Assembly: GCA_950022655.1 (NCBI GenBank)
Contig: OX465584.1
Coordinates: forward strand, 5,341,694-5,405,693
Source of the DNA: Alentia gelatinosa
Lineage: Eukaryota; Annelida; Polychaeta; Phyllodocida; Polynoidae
DNA length: 64,000 nt
Direction: 5' to 3'
Of this stretch, positions 23,620-34,177 are shown piece after piece. The notes below the pieces were generated by a model. It was given only the letters and a program-made list of their open reading frames with translations, was not told where the DNA came from and searched no databases. The position numbers and the translations under genes are program-made. Every line of letters begins with the position of its first letter. The first letter of the stretch is position 1.

Positions 23620-23991
23620 AAGTGCTGGTTCCACCAACACACAAGATATAGCGAGATTTGTCACAATTTGGTTGTCTTGCTAAATCTTGCTAGGTTTTTA
23701 ATTATTGCGTACATATTTGGAACGATGCATCGGTCTGGTTCAGCACCTTCACCGCATTCTTGCCGTGATAGATCGCGGTATGTCACGATATGTCGGCAAT
23801 AGGTTTTGAGGCGTCCCTGTGGTGGAGCACCAAAATAAACATGAGATCGTGAAAAAATACACATATGATTGCACATGATGTGTTGCGGCAAATGAAGTAT
23901 GACATATCGCAACAACGTAATATATAACAAGACATACCAAGATATAACACGGCAAATGCATCATGCTAGTTCCCCCGTGGAACCAGCACTT
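23620..23991 (-). mobile_element. TIR MITE (AAGGGCTGATTCC family), reverse copy
   Basis: Begins aagtgctggttccacc and ends ggaaccagcactt. The interior (tcttgctaaatcttgctagg, aggcgtccctgtggtggagc) matches the reverse of 10504-10765, with extra sequence in the middle. Confidence 0.7.
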
Positions 23992-24107
23992 TACACTCAT
24001 GACAATCTTTCATAGTGACCAGATAGCGACCATTTAGAGGCCCTCTATAGAGAAATGATCATAACAGCGGTCAGGTTCTGTGAGCTCATGGCCATTGTTT
24101 TGTCTAA

Positions 24108-24463
24108 ATAGGGAGCCCATGTGAACCTGCTGAAACCGCAAATACCCGTTCACAAAACTCCATTTCCGGATATAGGCACTCAGTACTTTGGCTATATAGG
24201 TTCGAGATTATATGCGTCATTCTCCAATCTTTTAAATCCATATTTTTGGTATACTTAACAACTGTCATCGTAGCTTCAAGACAGACTTATTCAGAGACGA
24301 TAGTAGTAAGCTGCACTTCAATAGTAACAACTGAGACCAAAAACGAAATTCTAGCCTCGAACCCCATAGCTTTAGCACTAAGCCTCGTTCATACTGGCCA
24401 CCGGAAATGCTGTTTTGAGCATGGGTATCTGCCATTTTAGTGGATTCACTTTGGCTCCCTATA
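24108..24463 (-). mobile_element. MITE with ATAGGGAGCC ends, copy 1
   Basis: Ends atagggagcc and ggctccctat enclose sequence colinear, in inverted orientation, with 50105-50403. Shared strings include gattggagaatgac in complement, ttcgagattatatg and agctacgatgacagt in complement. It is directly abutted by a family G repeat at 24461. Confidence 0.7.
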
Positions 24464-24795
24464 GGCCCTATTGAGGTATCCCATAATTCAGTCTGTTTAC
24501 AAGTTCCGGCGTTCGCTGGTTGCCGACGATGTATGGTGGTAGACCCCAACTGTAACCCACAATTTTTACAGTTTAACGGTTTTTATAAATATTCAAATTG
24601 GAAATCCGATGTCAGTAATGGAAATTTCAGCCATTTCTACATAAAAATCCGAAATTGTATTCAGGTTCTCCAAATATAAATGGGAAAACTATGGTTCATG
24701 TGGTCGTGGTGTGCCCAGCCATTCGCAAGCGGAACTTGTATTTACCCTGGGTGATAACAGGGAGTTTAGTAACCTCTGGAGGACGTATATCTAAC
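24461..24795 (+). repeat. Dispersed repeat family G, copy 2
   Basis: Colinear with 3997-4352 from ccctattgaggtatcccata to gggagtttagtaacctctgg. The 79-codon and 64-codon frames within it are not conserved between copies. Confidence 0.7.
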
Positions 24796-25301
24796 AACCA
24801 ACCTGCCTCCACTCTACCTCGGGTGTCAAGGTTCTCTTATCAACAATAAAGTCCGTGAAATTGTAAATCGCCTTTGATATCATTAAAGTGTATGATATAG
24901 AAACACTTGAAGAAAATCACGTCATGTTGATAAAGTGTGTTTTCTGTCCCCTGTGTCACAGCCGCTATCTGTAAAGTCACGTGACTCCAGCTATAGCTCA
25001 AAGAAAATAGTTCCAATAGGTGCCAAGGTTGCTGCTAACCTTGCTAGGTCATTTTGATGTGTATTGTTTGTCATTTTGGAACTTAGGAATAATTTTAGGC
25101 ATGAATGGTTTGGCAATGTTACTTCAACAACCCTAGTAACTTCTCACAGGCTCTATGCTCAATCCATAAGATTCTCACCCGCCTTCAAGCCGTGAGAACC
25201 AAAGTGACACATAGTGGGTATGATGCCCAATACAATGGGGTGCTAGGACACAATTTACCATCAGGGGTAATTTGTTTTTCTCACTTGCTCCAAGTCAATC
25301 T

Positions 25302-25560
25302 AGAGATGGCAGTTTTCCTCTTTTCCAAGGAAATCTTCGTTTTCATTTCCAGTTTATGAAGTTATTTTTCTTGTATAAACAAGGATAGTATAAATTAAGC
25401 CTCATTCATATTAATAACACAATGGTTTGAACCTCCACACATACCCTGAGCCCTATTTTATGGCCAACATTGATGTGTCTTCCATGTTTTGTCAGTCTCT
25501 CTGAGGCAGTAAATTCCACAATTCAACTCTTTTTCCGTGACCCAAAGTGACATACCTGAT
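25302..25560 (+). repeat. AGAGATGGCAG dispersed family, near-complete copy
   Basis: agagatggcagttttcc, ttcatttccagttta, atagtataaatt, gcctcattcat, tggccaacattgatgtg, gaggcagtaaattccac in the order seen in all copies. Length about 260 bp; no clear TIR or tail, class undetermined. Confidence 0.75.
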
Positions 25561-25675
25561 TTATGTTAAGAAATATCTGCTTAGAGACGAGAAAACTTAA
25601 AGAAAGAGCCTTAGAGCTTGTGAGAAGATAAGAGAGGGGTGCCTGTAACATGGTGTAAGGTTTAGCGACCTGCTT

Positions 25676-26042
25676 GCCTAACTCGGCGTTTACACTAAAC
25701 GACTAAATACGTGGCAACTGTAGATTGTCAAGCCGCCACCAGGTGGTGGAAATGTCCGCTGCAAAAGTCATCGACCTCAGAATGTACCCGAGCGTTTACA
25801 CTGACGATAATAAGTTTTCACAGAATGTGTAGACGACTAATTCAAGCCCGTTTGAATTAGTTGTGGGCATCAGAGCATGTCCAATAGTCATCAGGTGGTA
25901 CCTAATTGTATAATCTGATTTAATCAGACGATCTGCAGTCGCCACGCACTTGGGTTTTACACTAGACAATTTCTAGCTTTTTTCTCTGACGAAAGTCGTC
26001 AGGCAGTGCAAAATGCCAGACTCGTCTCGTGTAAATGCTGGG
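25676..26042 (+). mobile_element. Candidate TIR element
   Basis: Imperfect ends around gcgtttacactaaacga and tcgtctcgtgtaaatgc, with internal inverted pieces (cgttta.cact, gtcgtc). Length near 365 bp, no coding capacity. Boundaries are uncertain. Confidence 0.45.
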
Positions 26043-26158
26043 TAACAAGCTGCATCTAATTTGCCTTCTTTGTACACAGAGGTACGCACTGGTTAACGTT
26101 CGGCACTGTCCGCCATCTTGTATTGGAAGGGTATCTCAATGGATACCCATTATTGTGC

Positions 26159-26164
26159 AATAAA
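26159..26164 (+). terminator. Candidate poly(A) signal AATAAA
   Basis: aataaa preceded by ttattgtgc and followed within 10 bases by ttgttgtgtttgtct, a GT-rich element of the kind downstream of cleavage sites. It could end an extended TGFBRAP1 transcript or an unrecognised one. Confidence 0.3.
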
Positions 26165-26327
26165 CTTGTTGTGTTTGTCTTCGAAATAGTCCTCGGATTT
26201 GTTACTTTTGTCACTGTACAAGTTTTTGATATATAGATTGATTAATATGATAACAATATTATAACAAATATAGTTCTGAGATGGCAGATTCTTCGTCAGT
26301 GATTAGGCTGTAGAGAGAGACATGTTA

Positions 26328-26962
26328 AGGCCCGGCCCCACTGGTGCGATGGATTCATCGCAAGTCCATAAAAAGTCATAAACGCCCGGCGAGGGTAATA
26401 CAAACGGCGCCGCCCGTCGCATCGCACACAATCGCACCTGTGGGGCCGGGCTTGCGCGCGTGTGCGATTGTGTGCGATGCGATGAAGCACATCTTGAAAT
26501 GTTCTTGATTTGCGATGGATTCGTCGCACAGGGCTGGTATACTCTAGAATTTATATAGAAACAGTCTAACCTGACCACTGGTACCTGGGGCCGAATACAG
26601 TACCCATTTTGGTACCAAGTATCAAGAGGTGTGAAAGCTGTGAAAATAGTAGGCTGTGGCTGTAGCCTAGGTGTTATTCTGACACCTTGTAAAGGGCGAG
26701 GGTTGAGAAGTGATTCAATTATAATTAGATGTGTGTACCTAATAAATGTTAGAAATAAAATTCTACACCTAGGCCTATATATACATAGTGATATCAGAAG
26801 AGATGCGACGATTCCATCGCATCAGTGGGGCATACCCTAGGTTTTTCATGCGATTGAGTGCGATGAATCCATCGCAATAGGGGTCATAAACCCCGCCGAG
26901 TAGGCGTTTATGGGGTCATAAAACATGTGCGACAATCGCATCGCACCAGTAGGGCCGGGCCT
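26328..26962 (+). mobile_element. PIF/Harbinger-like MITE with AGGCCCGGCCC TIRs
   Basis: Ends aggcccggccccactggtgc and gcaccagtagggccgggcct, flanked by TTA on both sides. The interior is rich in gcgatgg/atcgca strings and inverted pieces of the ends. An extra block (about 26560-26800) without these strings looks inserted. No transposase frame. Confidence 0.8.
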
Positions 26963-27159
26963 TTAGACAGCAAGATTATTTCATCCATGAGTATAGTGAA
27001 TGCGTCTTTGATGACTCCGGATAATACTATCGTAAAACTGGATGAGTTTTAATCTTGGCCACCATATGCCACGACTTCCAATGTATTACTGTGTACCCAG
27101 TTTCAGTGTTCCTGTGTTATCTAAGCTATATCTAAAGTATGATTGAGGTGATATACATG

Positions 27160-27255
27160 TATGGGTTCATGGACGCCTTGAGCCATGGACGCCTTGAGCC
27201 TTTCTGTGGACGCCTTGAGCCTACCCTGTGGACGCCTTGAGCCTACCCTATTTTG
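27160..27255 (+). repeat. ggacgccttgagcc tandem repeat
   Basis: Four copies of ggacgccttgagcc spaced 16-24 bp lie here, with the inverse ggctcaaggcgtcc at 27356-27369. Together they could form a weak hairpin of about 200 bp. Confidence 0.7.
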
Positions 27256-27466
27256 GTTTCCTTGAGCATCTAGATGTAAAAAAAACTTCGAAAGTGTACT
27301 TATAATGGTTTATAGTCATATATACTCAACCCTAACCCTTACCCAAACGGTAAAAGGCTCAAGGCGTCCAATTCCCCATGTATGATACATCGAATTGTAG
27401 CTGGAATATCATAGAATACGATGTTATTTCTCTGCAAATGATATACACAGGTATTATGAACGTATT

Positions 27467-27590
27467 ACGCTCATATACTGAGTGATTCAATGCTAAAGAA
27501 TACGTTGCCAGGGGCTTGTTTGGCTGCAGGCATTGGGTAACCAAGCAGATAAGGTGCGACACCGGACAGTGGAAAAAGGCCTATTGGGAA
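27467..27590 (+). repeat. Dispersed repeat, copy 1 of 2
   Basis: Shares ttgtttggctgcaggcattg, ctaaagaatac and tggaaaaaggcctatt with 37833-37957. Non-coding in both places. Confidence 0.6.
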
Positions 27591-27610
27591 GGGAGAATGT
27601 ACTGACACTT

Positions 27611-28595
27611 CTGGGGGGTGTTTTATAGTCGTGACTATCGTTAATAGTGATCTTTTCCAGCACATCGCGTTTCATAGTCATGATGATTACTAAACAGTGA
27701 TCAGTTACAGGTGTGACTGATTGAGAGTGACCGTTTTGCGTTGCATAGTCATGATCATCACTAGTGATTTTTCCATAAATGATCAATAAAACGGTCACTA
27801 TTAGTGACAAGCCAATGCATGTCACTATTTTTATTTGACATTGCTAAAGAACAACAGACAATTTCCGAAATTGACTCGGGGAAGACAATTTGGTTGTTGG
27901 CAGGTAAATATCCATAGAAGTACAGGGTGCTGTTTTATAGTCGTGACAATCGTTAATAGTGATCGTTTCCAGCGCATCGTGTTTCATAAAACGGTCACTA
28001 TTAGTGACAAGGCCATGCCTGTCACTATTCGGATATTCCACCCAAACACGTCGCGATGTCCCGATCGCGGAAAACGTTTTTAACATCCACATTGCTACTG
28101 TTGCTTCCGATGACCATAAAAATAGTGATCGTTTTCAAATGATCACTAAATAGTGGTCGTTTCTATGGCGAAAACACAATTACACTGAATTAGTGATCAA
28201 ATCAACAGTGATCGCACTGTCAAATAGTGATCGGGTCTATGCAACGCAAAACAGTGACGGTCACTAAAACGGTCACTAGATCAGTCACTCTTTTTCCGTA
28301 ATCACTAATAAAGACGTCGCTGTCTATAAAACAGGGAGCTGTTTCAAAACGTGGGTTAAGTCTATGGTTTTGAAACAGCTCCCAGGACCCTGATTGTTTT
28401 GAAACGATCACTATAATAGTGATCGTTTCAGCAGGGACCGTCCTATTAGTGATCAAATCAACAGTGATCGCACTGTAAAATCGTGATCGGGACTATGCAA
28501 CGCAAAACAGTGACGGTCACTAAAACGGTCACTAGATCAGTCACTCTTTTTCCGTGGTCACTAATAAAGACGTCGCTGTCTATAAAACACCACCC
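27611..28595 (+). mobile_element. TIR element packed with AGTGATC/GTCACTA motifs
   Basis: Bounded by ggggggtgttttatag at the left and ctataaaacaccaccc at the right. In between lie roughly 25 forms of agtgatc, gatcact, ggtcact and agtgac. It includes a direct repeat of about 147 bp (28193-28340 and 28443-28588) and a partial repeat of the left end at 27924-28030. A 50-bp palindromic insert sits at 28334-28383. No protein-coding frame was recognised. Confidence 0.65.
28334..28383 (+). mobile_element. 50-bp mini-element with GGGAGCTGTTTC ends
   Basis: gggagctgtttcaaaac and gttttgaaacagctccc enclose only 16 bp. The ends match the element at 22337-22571, so this looks like an extreme deletion derivative, inserted in the right part of the GTGATC element. 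Confidence 0.65.
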
Positions 28596-29034
28596 TGGTG
28601 GAGTGCCTTGTGTGATCTAGAGATACCTCCAGAGGTTCCCAGGGATGGTGAAGATACCTCTCTCAGTCCCAGAGGGTTTAAGGGGGCACTGGGGGAACTC
28701 GTCCTAGTTACTTCAGTGCCTGCCAAGAGAGATGCAGCACTCGGAAATAATGTTAAGTGGTTTCTTAATTGATTTCATGATTTGATAAGAAATCTTTTGA
28801 ACCTGTTATTCTTTAAGGGAAATTTATACGAACCACCAGCAAGAACCATTCCAGCTGGGAGCAGATATAGAAAATGACTTGTCAAGTGCCATGATTAAAA
28901 TTATCATTTTGTAAAGTTATGATAAAGCATACAAAGGTTATGCCAAAATGTATTATTAGGTTTCTTGTAGGTGTAAATACATAGCATATTTACTGTTAGC
29001 ATGGTTTTTGTGTGTGGATTACATTACATTATCC

Positions 29035-29340
29035 TACCCCTAATAAAAAACTCCATAGGCTTAACATTGGGTCACTGTATTCGGTCTGGAGTTCAGAAAA
29101 ATGAAGAATATCGCTCTAGTGGGATACATTTGACAAATGACGTCATTTGTTAATGTAGAATTAATTTAGACAGGCGGGGTAGGATAAATTCTAAACCAAA
29201 CTTGAGTAAGTCGTGTTATTGTTCATCACACTCCGGCAAGATCGTGTATTACTGCTCTTGGCTTTGCCTTGCGCAGTAATACGCGACCTTGCCGTCGTGC
29301 GATAAACAACAACACAACTAACTCTTGTTTGGTTTCTCCA
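29035..29340 (-). repeat. Modular hairpin element, stem type 6, copy 2
   Basis: Module tatcctacccctaataaaaa, ccataggcttaacattgggt ... ggggtaggataaa, then a hairpin with arms taaaccaaact and agtcgtgtt and loop ggctttgcc at 29260-29268. Orientation is opposite to the copy at 14755. Confidence 0.8.
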
Positions 29341-29564
29341 TACTATTAAATCTGTGTCTCGGAGAGCAAACAATTTCATTATGAACCATGTGTTCAAATT
29401 CAAGCGGCGCTACCTTTTACATCACCGTATTTTGAGTGTCATAAATATGTTAAAGGTTCATTAGGTTTTTAATTGGATATAGATGGCGACATTGTTATGA
29501 TGCGATCTGCAAAAATTCTGGAGCAACATTTTTGACCTCGGATCGCTATTGTGCGATCCGCACA

Positions 29565-29965
29565 GTAATGGGGGGGGGGGGGGGACTGCCCCCCGCCCCC
29601 CACTTTTTGACCAGCCCAAAAAAGTCAGCAGCTTCAAATTTTACTCAATCAAGTGTAAAAATTGTCTTGACTTTTCTACATGTAAAAATGTCTAAGTCTA
29701 ACTTTTACGCATGCAACAATAGCTTAGCCTTGACTTTTCACTGTGGAAAAATGTCAAAGTCTGACTTTTTAGTGGGCAATGATGTCTAAGCCCTGTGTTT
29801 TCACTGTGGAAAAATATCAAAGTCTGACTTTTTAGTGGGCAATAAAGGCTAAGACCTGACTCTTCACCGACTTTCGCAGATTCACTGTAAAGACTTCAGT
29901 TCATACCAAGAAAAAAGTCAGCAATTCCCCCCCCCCCCCCCACTTTCAAAATATTCTGATGCCCC
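29565..29965 (+). repeat. Long dispersed repeat, copy 1 (poly-G start, poly-C end)
   Basis: Starts in a poly-G tract and ends ccccactttcaaaatattct. Internally it holds two to three units around cactgtggaaaaatgtcaaa and gtctgactttttag. The same structure is at 31432-32035. The two copies lie in direct orientation and flank the ASL promoter. Confidence 0.75.
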
Positions 29966-30011
29966 AGCCGCAAAACATGGAGCAACGACTCCCTGGCACC
30001 GTAGAGAATGA

Positions 30012-30110
30012 AACGGGCGGGAAACGCACACTGACAGGTTATCCGGCGACGAGGCGGGTCACGTGACCGCCTGGTCTATTTATAAACGGCACGTGCGGCG
30101 TCCACCAGAC
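30012..30110 (+). promoter_or_regulatory. ASL: Probable ASL core promoter
   Basis: A GC-rich patch in AT-rich surroundings holds a GC box (gggcggg 30015-30021) and a 12-base palindromic E-box GGTCACGTGACC (30057-30068). It also has a TATA box (tataaa 30081-30086, in tatttataaa) and a second CACGTG at 30090-30095. A start near 30110 fits TATA spacing. A clean donor follows at 30185 and the ASL start codon is in the next acceptor-bounded exon. Confidence 0.6.
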
Positions 30111-30184
30111 CGGTGTTTTGACGCGACCACAGACGGTGAAAGTGTTGTAGGCGGAATTCCGGCTGTGATTGAGAAGCAAACAAG
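30111..30184 (+). other. ASL: Probable ASL non-coding first exon
   Basis: From the predicted start to aacaag with donor gtacgt at 30185. It contains no ATG, so translation would begin at 34163 after splicing to the acceptor gttgttgcag at 34155. The 5' limit is inferred from the TATA box only. Confidence 0.5.
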
Positions 30185-31133
30185 GTACGTGCAGTCAGTT
30201 CTCTTTACAAAGTATCTGTTTTATTCAGATACAATGTGGGTGACGTGGTCTGACAGTAGAGTTTTTGCGAGAAACTGTCATTTGGGAGTTTCCTGCACTT
30301 CGCTGGTGACCTGTCAGTCTTCACTGTGGCGAGGTTGGCACGACTGTCACCTTGTCGGCCTTGCGTCATCCACAAAACAGCGACTATATATTTATAGATC
30401 TATATTATGCTACATCCAAGAGTTTCCTACTAATATTTGCAAGAGTTGGTATATATGCACAAGTGTAGGCTACTGTATAAAAACCAGGAAATTGTCCAAC
30501 TTATTACTGGTGCAAGAGCTGGAGTGTGGGGGTGGGGGTAGGGTGTGTGTCTGTGTCTGTGGGGGTGGGGGGGGGGGGGGGGGGGGATGGAACCCTAGAT
30601 TCACAGGCGAAGGTTGTGTTCTACACATTATCTCAACAGCACCACCCCCCCCCCCCTCCCCACCCCCAATTGCATCATTACAAGTAGATTAGTACACTGC
30701 AGCTTGTATTCAGTGTGTGTACTAAACACCTATGCCCCAAAATACTCCAAATACCAACCTCTGCTATCCAAGTGGAAGGCCTAGTTGAGGCATACCACTA
30801 TACTGTGCTGGTATGGCGCCATACCACCACACTTTGAACACTTAATCTGAAACGTGAGTATGTGTATTATCGGAAATACCATATCTGGAGAAAAAAAAAT
30901 TACAGGAAATTTATGAATAATATATTATGACACTATTATTCCCAAAGAAAAGAATATTCTAATAGTTTGAATTTCATTTACGAAATCGTGGCTATGAACA
31001 TTGTGAGAAAGTCGCATAGCAGAAAGTCACTTCCGCCTTCCCAGACGACTTTGTTTAGCAATTAAACATTGACACATTTTGGCAAGTTTTTAAATATAAA
31101 GATATTTAGAGGTGTATAATACAAGTGAAACTT

Positions 31134-31233
31134 GTTAACCTAGTAGGGATGGCTCCTCGTCCCTTGTTACTTTTGCTAAACCTAGGTTTAGTGAAAGTAA
31201 CGCGGGACGAGGACCCATCCCAATTAGGTTAAC
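31134..31233 (+). repeat. Near-perfect 100-bp palindrome
   Basis: gttaacctagtagggatgg pairs with ccatcccaattaggttaac and cctcgtccc with gggacgagg. The centre ctaaacctaggtttag is a perfect 16-base palindrome. It is unlike the modular hairpins and lies in the presumed first ASL intron. Confidence 0.75.
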
Positions 31234-31431
31234 TAGGTTCCCTTAAGTACCGTAGCCTACTCAGTGTGGGACCTCGACTGTGAAAGGTCATGAACATTTT
31301 GCACTTTCTCAAGTAGGCTACCAGTAATTTTCTTTAAATGGATTACTGTTCCACAAATTGAACAACCTTAACACTGATACCATTAAATAGCTCCCCAAAA
31401 TTATTTTTATATGAATGCTCAGTGGCCTCAG

Positions 31432-32035
31432 AATGGGGGGGGGGGGCAGGCGCGGGGGGGCTACCCCCCCCCCCCCCCGCCTGCCCTCCCCCCCCTCCTT
31501 TTTGCCAGCCCATAAAAGTCAGCAGCTTCAAATTTTGCTTAAAGATTTAGAAAACGTGGCATGAACACTTCTGCTCCCAACCGATGCAAAAAAAAAAAAA
31601 AAAATTTTGCTTATATATGTGTAAAACCTGACTTGACTTTTCAGCATGAAAAATGTCAAAGTCTGACTTCTTAGCGTGCAACAATGGCTAAGCCTTGACT
31701 TTTCACTATGGAAAAGTGTCAAAGTCTGACTTTTTTGCATGCAGTGATGGCTAAGCCCTGACTTTTAACTGTGGAAAAATTTCAAAAGTCTGACTTTTTA
31801 GCATGCAATGATGGCTAAGCCCTGACTTTTCACTGTGGGAAAATGTTAAAGATAGACTTTTTAGCATACAATTAAGGCTAAGACCTGACTTTTCAAAGAC
31901 TTTTCACAGATTCATGGTAAATCCAGTGGAACAGGCAAATGTCGAAGTCTGACTTCATGCCAAGAAAAAGTCAACAATTTTTCAGTCCCCTCCCCCCCCC
32001 CCACTTTCAAAACATTCTGATGCCCCTTATGCTGA
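31432..32035 (+). repeat. Long dispersed repeat, copy 2
   Basis: Direct copy of 29565-29965 with more internal units of about 70 bp (gactttt.cactgtggaaaa, gtctgactttttagcatgca, atggctaagccctgac), ending ccccactttcaaaacattct. A 15-A tract lies near 31590. Confidence 0.75.
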
Positions 32036-32780
32036 AGTTAAGCCTAGCCCCCCCCCCCCCCCATACCAAAAAGATACATTTATGGTTTGATATAATTCTG
32101 TTCAAAGATTTCCCTTGTCTTTTCCTACACACCTCCCCCTAGCCTAATTACATGTGATCACTAGGAGTGGGTGGCCTCCACCCACTGAGCGTGACACACC
32201 GAAAATAAGCTGGTGACATCCGCCCCCACCAGGGCCTCTAAAGATGCCCCTCGCTTTCTCTATACTCATTTATTATCCACCCAATACATAGTATTGATAT
32301 TTAGTTGCTTTCTGTGAATAGGATGAATAACCAATTTTAAGAGTAATCCCTGATAAGATTAGTTTTTCAAGCCTCCTTCGTTGGCTTTTATTGCTCCTTC
32401 CAAATTCATTCTACAGAAAAAATATTCTTAGCGTGCAAAGTAGTGTTAGGAGATCGGTGACTATTTTGTCTTTACTTTGATAACTTTTATGTTTGGCATG
32501 CTGAATAATAGATGCAACACCACCGTGATTAGTTATCTGAATGGTCCTACTCTCCTTGTAGTTGACACTATGTAATATATATTATATCCTTGCATTCACT
32601 TGGCTATTACTAGGCATCAACTACGCGGAGAATACGAACATGTAGATAAAAATCATGGTAAAATTGGGTGTGTATGTAAGTTGTAACTGAGAAATGTGGA
32701 TTTAGACAGTCTAAAACTCAGTGCAAAATCTGACTACAGTAGATTATCTATCTATAAAAGCACTTTACAGAAGAAATAAA
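32036..32780 (+). other. Intronic stretch without a recognised feature
   Basis: Inside the presumed first ASL intron. Poly-C tract at 32050, short palindrome agtgggtggcctccacccact near 32167. No exon or repeat family was recognised. Confidence 0.5.
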
Positions 32781-32784
32781 CAAG

Positions 32785-33045
32785 TTCTGGTCAAAGTCAT
32801 TGTTCCCCACGAGTTTGATGTGGAGTGAACATCATGTAGCATTCAAACGAGTTGGAGAACAATGACTTTGACCAAAACGAGTTGCTTTCTGTATTTATCT
32901 CACCCCTTTATACACTAAAAGAATGGATGACACACAGGATATAGACCATGGAGAATAGACTGCAATACTCATCGGGGTATGGAGAACGAGTTCCCAATGT
33001 TAAGCCTATGGGACAAAAATACCAGGGTCGAGATAAATATATAAT
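32785..33045 (+). repeat. Modular hairpin element, stem type 8, copy 1
   Basis: Hairpin arms ggtcaaagtcattgttc and gaacaatgactttgacc, central gatgtggagtgaacatcat. The module opens tatctcacccc and carries cccaatgttaagcctatggg, closing gtcgagata. Second copy at 34680-34955. Confidence 0.75.
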
Positions 33046-34150
33046 TGCTTTTACCTTTGGAATACTGCGCTATCCCACTGAAATGTGTGCGACTAGATCA
33101 GAGTCTAGTCATTTTTCGGTCTAGATGTTATTGCGGATCTTTTCTCACCATGACTTGCATCCTTGTTTGGAACTTCCTGTGTAAGAGAATGACTAATCCG
33201 TACTAAAAATGTCTTTTAAACTTCCTGTGTTTAAGGAAAGCCTATCTGGTAATGTCAACACATCCTCACCACTGCCTTAGCCCCTGAGTAGCCATGGGTG
33301 CAGCAGTTTTCACCACCATGCAAAGGGTGTGCACTATCCCACACGGATTTCCTGTGGATGTTTGATATGTTGTTCCGGCAAGTCTTAGGTCTACAAATCC
33401 ACAGAAAATCTTACATTGCAATTCAGGTAGAGGCCTGAATATACCCAGATTTCCTCCACTAATATTGAAATCACACTTTTAAAAAAAGTTTGGTGACAGA
33501 GAGTACTTGTGGAATGAAGAACAGGTCTTAGACTTTTGAAAATTGTTTGATATATTAACAGAGATATATTCCCTTCAAATCAGTACTCACTGTGTTTTGT
33601 AAACATTTCCCTCGCTTTCATTTTTGATATTTTCCAAAGTATACCCTTTCCAGGTTGAGGGCTGCTATGACAACGCAAATCTTCCTCTTTTGGAATGTTT
33701 TCAGTTATAATGTATGCACTTCATAGAGATATTTACACATACCAAATATGAAAAGAAAATAATAGCAATAAAAAAAAAGGTATGACACAAAAGTGTATCT
33801 GATATGATTTTAAACAAAAATATTATGTTGCCATGGAAACCAGAAATTGCAAAAATATTACAAGAATCATGACTCTTATGAAGTTGACTCAGACAGGGGA
33901 TGTTTTAATCTTTATTTGGTATATGATTTGTCTGGTTAAATTGACGCCTGAGATTCATCAAAACTTTTGGCTCATTGCTGCTCAACTGTTCGTGGCATTC
34001 CTATTAAAGATGTACAAACATTTTTTTCATTTTCTAAGCTGGAGGTAGTACCTTTTTGCCTCGATCAAATATTCAGAACTATAACCATAATAAAGACTAC
34101 AGCTAGACATTTACTGAATTGATATATTTATTCAAATCTTTCGTTGTTGT
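33046..34150 (+). other. ASL 5' intron, no recognised gene
   Basis: AT-rich sequence up to the acceptor at 34153-34154. A weak dispersed fragment (tctagatgttattg ... accatgacttgcatcc, 33120-33165) resembles 22110-22160. Confidence 0.5.
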
Positions 34151-34162
34151 TGCAGATACAAA

Positions 34163-34177
34163 ATGGCGGCTGGTGAG
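34163..34177 (+). CDS. ASL: ASL coding exon 1 (MAAGE)
   Basis: Five codons only, in an exon beginning at 34156 (acceptor gttgttgcag), donor gtaagt at 34178. Homologues also start with a handful of residues before the KLWGGRF motif, which supports this start. Confidence 0.82.

Noticed and set aside
30063..30692. 209-codon open frame
   Set aside because: It spans the probable promoter and a poly-G tract, has no family resemblance and low-complexity glycine runs; the splice donor at 30185 cuts it.
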